From Xanthobacter sp. YC-JY1 (GTDB lineage Bacteria > Pseudomonadota > Alphaproteobacteria > Rhizobiales > Xanthobacteraceae), in assembly GCF_021730305.1 (NCBI RefSeq), contig NZ_CP032674.1, positions 372,001 through 436,000 on the forward strand: a stretch of DNA of 64,000 nucleotides, read 5' to 3'. Within the stretch, counting starts at the first letter, position 1. The number at the start of each line of letters is the position of its first letter. Positions 57,833 to 64,000 of this stretch are shown one piece after another. The notes beneath the pieces were generated by a model that saw nothing but the letters and a program-made list of their open reading frames with translations, had not been told where the DNA came from and ran no database searches. Position numbers and translations under genes: made by a program.

Positions 57833-58159
57833 ATGCCCAGCCTGATCCCCTTCTCCCGTTCCGCCGCCATCCTCACCGTCGCCGGCTTCACGATGCTTTC
57901 GGGCATCGGCGAAGCGGCCGCCTGGACGCGGACCGGCAGCACCACCACGCCGCGCGGCACCTACAACAGTTCGGGTGCCGGCGGCTGTGCGGGCGGCACC
58001 TGCAGCCGCGCCTCCACCGTCACCGGCCCCGCCGGCGGCACGGCTTCCCATACCGGGAGCGTCACCCGCACCGCCCCCGGCACCTATTCCTACCAGGGCT
58101 CCAGCACCGGCCCGGCCGGCAACAGTGTGAGCCGTTCGGGCACGGTGAGCCGCTACTGA
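57833..58159 (+). CDS. Ser/Thr/Gly-rich exported repeat protein
   Basis: A 108-residue protein with a signal peptide (about 1-30, ending GIGEAAA). The mature part is low in charge and rich in Gly, Ser and Thr. It contains two imperfect repeats of the form GPAG-x-x-x-S-x-x-G-x-V-x-R (about residues 65-80 and 93-108), and an earlier part with CAGGTC, where two cysteines may bridge. An alternative GTG start lies four codons upstream. Such short repeat proteins are surface or envelope proteins of unknown role. It is divergent from the two-component genes. Confidence 0.65.
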   Translation: MPSLIPFSRSAAILTVAGFTMLSGIGEAAAWTRTGSTTTPRGTYNSSGAGGCAGGTCSRASTVTGPAGGTASHTGSVTRTAPGTYSYQGSSTGPAGNSVSRSGTVSRY

Positions 58160-58290
58160 GCCCAGGTCTCGGTTCCGGGCCGCAAGGCCCGGAAAGCCGG
58201 GTCGCGGCAAGCCGCCCCTAGCCGCGGCCCGGCTGATTTCTTCCATCGTTCAGGCGGCGGGGCAGGGGGGCACCACACGGGACCATCGTC

Positions 58291-59130
58291 ATGTTCGGCA
58301 TTCTCGCCAGCGGCACCGCCGTGCCCCACCCGGCCGCCTTCGCGCTGATCGCGCTCTTGCTGATGCTGGTGGAATACCTGTTCCACCGGCTCAACCATCA
58401 CGACAGCTACGATCCGCGGGAGACCGCCGCCTCCCTCGCCATCGCCGTCGGCCACAAGGTGATCGAAGCGTTCACTGTGGGGGTCGTCGCGGCGCCCGTC
58501 GTGTTCGTCTCCGGCCACCGGCTGCTCGACATCCCCATGAGCGGTGCCTTAGCCTGGATCGCCCTCTTCCTCGGGGTGGAGCTGAGCTACTACGTCCACC
58601 ACTTCGCCATGCACAAGGTGCGCTGGCTGTGGGCGACCCATGCCGTCCACCACTCCGCAACCCGCCTCAACCTCTCGGCGGCGGTGCGGCTCGGCTGGGG
58701 CGGGCATCTCACCGGCGGGTTCGTGTTCTACCTGCCGCTGGTACTGATCGGCTTCCCGCCGCTGGCGGTGTTCGGCATGCTGGGGGCGAGCCTCGTCTAC
58801 CAGTTCTTCCTCCACCTCGCCGCACCGCCCCATCTCGGGCCGCTGGAATGGGTGCTGAACACGCCCCGCCACCATCAGGTGCACCACGCGGCCAACAGCG
58901 CGGTGCTCGACCGCAATTTCGGCGGCGTACTGATCATCTTCGACCGGATGTTCGGCACTTTCGCGCAGGCGCCGAAGGGCGAGCCGCTGGTGTTCGGCGT
59001 GGCCGGTGTGGAATCGAGCCTGAACCCCATCCGAATCGTCTCGAATACCTGGGTGGACATGTACCGGCAGTGGGGTGTCAGCAGGGGAGTCAGGGCCCGC
59101 CTGAGCCTCCTGTTCGGGCCGCCTGGCTGA
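58291..59130 (+). CDS. fatty acid hydroxylase / sterol desaturase superfamily protein
   Basis: A 279-residue integral membrane di-iron protein. The three histidine clusters of the superfamily are HHFAMH (about 110), HAVHH (about 124) and HHQVHH (about 195), separated by transmembrane helices. Members hydroxylate or desaturate lipids such as fatty acids, carotenoids or sterols. Standing alone here, it may modify membrane lipids. It could act on the polyketide product made 11 kb upstream, but nothing in the sequence links the two. Confidence 0.88.
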   Translation: MFGILASGTAVPHPAAFALIALLLMLVEYLFHRLNHHDSYDPRETAASLAIAVGHKVIEAFTVGVVAAPVVFVSGHRLLDIPMSGALAWIALFLGVELSYYVHHFAMHKVRWLWATHAVHHSATRLNLSAAVRLGWGGHLTGGFVFYLPLVLIGFPPLAVFGMLGASLVYQFFLHLAAPPHLGPLEWVLNTPRHHQVHHAANSAVLDRNFGGVLIIFDRMFGTFAQAPKGEPLVFGVAGVESSLNPIRIVSNTWVDMYRQWGVSRGVRARLSLLFGPPG

Positions 59131-59283
59131 GTAGGTATCAAGGTAGGTGGAGATTTGCGTGGAATGCATTTCTGGAATGCGGAAAATAAGCGTGCTGCAT
59201 CGCAGCAAGTCCGCTATGGTGCACCACAGCTAAAGCGCACCGAGATCTTGGCCGCGGGCCGCACGGAGCGCAGCGAGGCTGAC

Positions 59284-59658
59284 ATGAAGAACATCCTCCT
59301 CGCCGGCGTTGCCGGCCTCCTTTCCGCGACCTCTGTGATCGCGGCCGCCCCTGCCTTCGCCGGTGAGACCCTCCCCGCCGAGCGTCAGGCCATCGTGACC
59401 AATCTGGGTGGCAAGGCTTCCGCCGTCACCTATTTTGTTCGCAATACCAAGGGTTACCAGGTGGTGACCACCCTCGACGCCGCCGGCGAGCCCGGTGCTG
59501 CACCGGCCGTGGTCCGCGTGTCCACCGTGCTCCAGCAGCCCGGCGACGAGCAGATCGTCTCCCTTCCCGGCCCGGTCGGCCGTGATGGCACCTCGCTGCG
59601 TATCGTCCGCGTCGGCGACGCCATCCAGGTGGAAAAGGTGGGCGCGCTCGCCTACTGA
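59284..59658 (+). CDS. small exported protein
   Basis: A 124-residue protein: signal peptide (MKNILLAGVAGLLSATSVIAAAPAFA), then a mostly beta region of about 98 residues (GKASAVTYFVRNTKGYQVV; GTSLRIVRVGDAIQVEKVG). No family is recognised. The ATG at 59284 is chosen because the signal peptide starts there; upstream in-frame codons are not protein-like. A strong terminator follows its stop. Confidence 0.75.
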   Translation: MKNILLAGVAGLLSATSVIAAAPAFAGETLPAERQAIVTNLGGKASAVTYFVRNTKGYQVVTTLDAAGEPGAAPAVVRVSTVLQQPGDEQIVSLPGPVGRDGTSLRIVRVGDAIQVEKVGALAY

Positions 59659-59682
59659 CATTTTGCCGCACCGCAGCAGAAG

Positions 59683-59705
59683 GGCGCCCGTGGGGCGCCT
59701 TTTTT
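59683..59705 (+). terminator. intrinsic terminator
   Basis: A 7-bp stem GGCGCCC/GGGCGCC (59683-59689 with 59693-59699, three-base loop) is followed by T6 (59700-59705). It ends the small exported protein transcript before the convergent hydantoinase gene. Confidence 0.85.
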
Positions 59706-59726
59706 GTTGGCTGCGGGAGGGTCTGG

Positions 59727-63443
<3,717 letters not shown>

Positions 63444-63776
63444 CGGCCCCGTTTCCCGTCTGGATGGTGGCTGGCGGGGTTGGCAGGCTTCCTGCTCCCC
63501 AGTTCGGGCGCAGCAAGGGCGCGCCCGCGAAGCAAAACGCCCCGCTCGCGAATAAGGAAGTCATGGGGGCGATAAAACGTCAACAATTTGTTGACGAAAT
63601 ATCGAAGGCAGGAGAACATCCTTCCAAGAGCACCCGAAAGGCCGGTTCTTCTTGGCCGGCAGAACAAGGGTGCCGGTCTCCAGAGGGGTTCCGATGACCA
63701 GCGAAGAATTCCGTCACCGAACGGGGGCCGCGCGGACCTGCGCCCTGGCCCCGGCGCACACCCCGGGGGTGTCGCG
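63444..63776. other. divergent control region between hydantoinase and TRAP genes
   Basis: It contains the palindrome at 63578-63596, an AT-rich centre (about 63565-63605), and a possible 28-codon leader frame at 63694-63780. No other gene is visible. Confidence 0.5.
63578..63596. promoter_or_regulatory. 19-bp perfect palindromic operator CGTCAACAA-N-TTGTTGACG
   Basis: The arms 63578-63586 and 63588-63596 are perfect complements around one central base. The right arm ends in TTGACG (63591-63596), a good -35 for the plus-strand TRAP unit, with a weak GAACAT -10 17 bases on. Such odd-centred TTGTTGAC dyads are typical of GntR-family regulators (FadR/FCD subgroup), and a T-N11-A LysR reading is also possible. 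No regulator gene is in the window. Confidence 0.75.
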
Positions 63777-63780
63777 ATGA
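63694..63780 (+). CDS. possible 28-residue leader peptide overlapping dctQ
   Basis: An ATG at 63694 with an AGAGGGG site six bases upstream opens a 28-codon frame whose TGA (63778-63780) overlaps the dctQ ATG as ATGA. The peptide begins MTSEEFRHRTG and has no recognised motif. It could be a translated leader coupling ribosomes to the TRAP gene, or chance. Confidence 0.3.
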   Translation: MTSEEFRHRTGAARTCALAPAHTPGVSR

Positions 63781-64000
63781 TCCGCAAGCTGCTCGATGGC
63801 CTTTATTTCGCGTCCGGCGTCGCTGCGGCCGGTTTTCTGGTGCTCATCTTCGCGTTGATGATGGGTCTGTCGGTGGGCCGGCAGTTCGGCATCAACATTC
63901 CTTCCGGCGACGACTTCGCCGCATGGTCCATGGCCGCCATGGCCTTTCTCGGCCTCGCCCACACCTTCCGCTATGGCGAGATGATCCGCGTGGGCCTCGT
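63777..64000 (+). CDS. TRAP transporter small permease DctQ (partial, runs off window)
   Basis: The first 74 codons of a gene cut by the window end. The product begins MIRKLLDGLYFASGVAAAGF with a first membrane helix; a periplasmic loop (GRQFGINIPSGDDFAAW) and a second helix with MAAMAFLGLAHTFRYGEMIRVG follow. The helix ending in FRYGEHIRV-like sequence is a DctQ signature. DctQ is the small membrane subunit of TRAP solute importers. DctM and a substrate-binding protein would be expected downstream. Confidence 0.85.
   Translation, partial: MIRKLLDGLYFASGVAAAGFLVLIFALMMGLSVGRQFGINIPSGDDFAAWSMAAMAFLGLAHTFRYGEMIRVGL

Overview
The window looks like the chromosome of a high-GC diazotrophic alphaproteobacterium, most likely Xanthobacteraceae (Xanthobacter/Azorhizobium-like). 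The reasons are a nifV-cysE-nifW transcription unit behind a sigma-54 promoter, an alphaproteobacterial mdh-sucCD-sucA-sucB-lpdA order, and very high GC with strong GC3 bias. The genus is an inference. I see no insertion sequences, CRISPR arrays, tRNA or rRNA genes.

Layout: (1) 1-2.6 kb, nif accessory operon: homocitrate synthase, serine acetyltransferase, NifW. (2) 3.3-13.9 kb, TCA-cycle block (malate dehydrogenase, succinyl-CoA synthetase, 2-oxoglutarate dehydrogenase E1/E2/E3). It is interrupted by a YciI-like protein, a two-helix membrane protein with no conventional start codon, and a LysE-type exporter. (3) 14-31 kb, housekeeping: a 45-residue exported peptide, a CAP lipoprotein, a large MscS channel, dapE, a hydrolase, a lytic transglycosylase, galU, a fused indolepyruvate ferredoxin oxidoreductase, a NicO/DUF1007 metal-export pair, and an aromatic amino acid operon (chorismate mutase-hisC-tyrC) joined by GTGA overlaps.

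(4) 32-51 kb is the accessory region of most interest. A cytochrome P450, a di-heme RoxA-like c-type cytochrome and a LuxR-type regulator lie on the minus strand. Opposite them is an animal-type heme-peroxidase homologue that appears to have lost both heme-site histidines. Next comes one 3083-residue polyketide synthase with order KS-AT-DH-psiKR-ER-KR-ACP followed by two condensation-like domains, the first degenerate and the second with an intact HHxxxDG motif. It is followed by a membrane-fusion/permease/ATPase exporter in the order and sizes of cyanobacterial DevBCA, which exports heterocyst glycolipids. I infer a pathway for making, possibly oxidising, and exporting a long-chain reduced polyketide lipid in a nitrogen fixer.

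(5) 51-55.5 kb, a MarR-controlled catabolic unit (flavin reductase, HpaB-type monooxygenase, cupin, amidase) with a perfect operator between the -35 and -10 regions. (6) 55.5-59.7 kb, an OmpR/EnvZ-type two-component pair, a repeat-rich exported protein, a fatty acid hydroxylase-family protein and a small exported protein. (7) 59.7-64 kb, a fused hydantoinase/5-oxoprolinase divergent from a TRAP transporter that runs off the window, with a 19-bp perfect palindrome between them.
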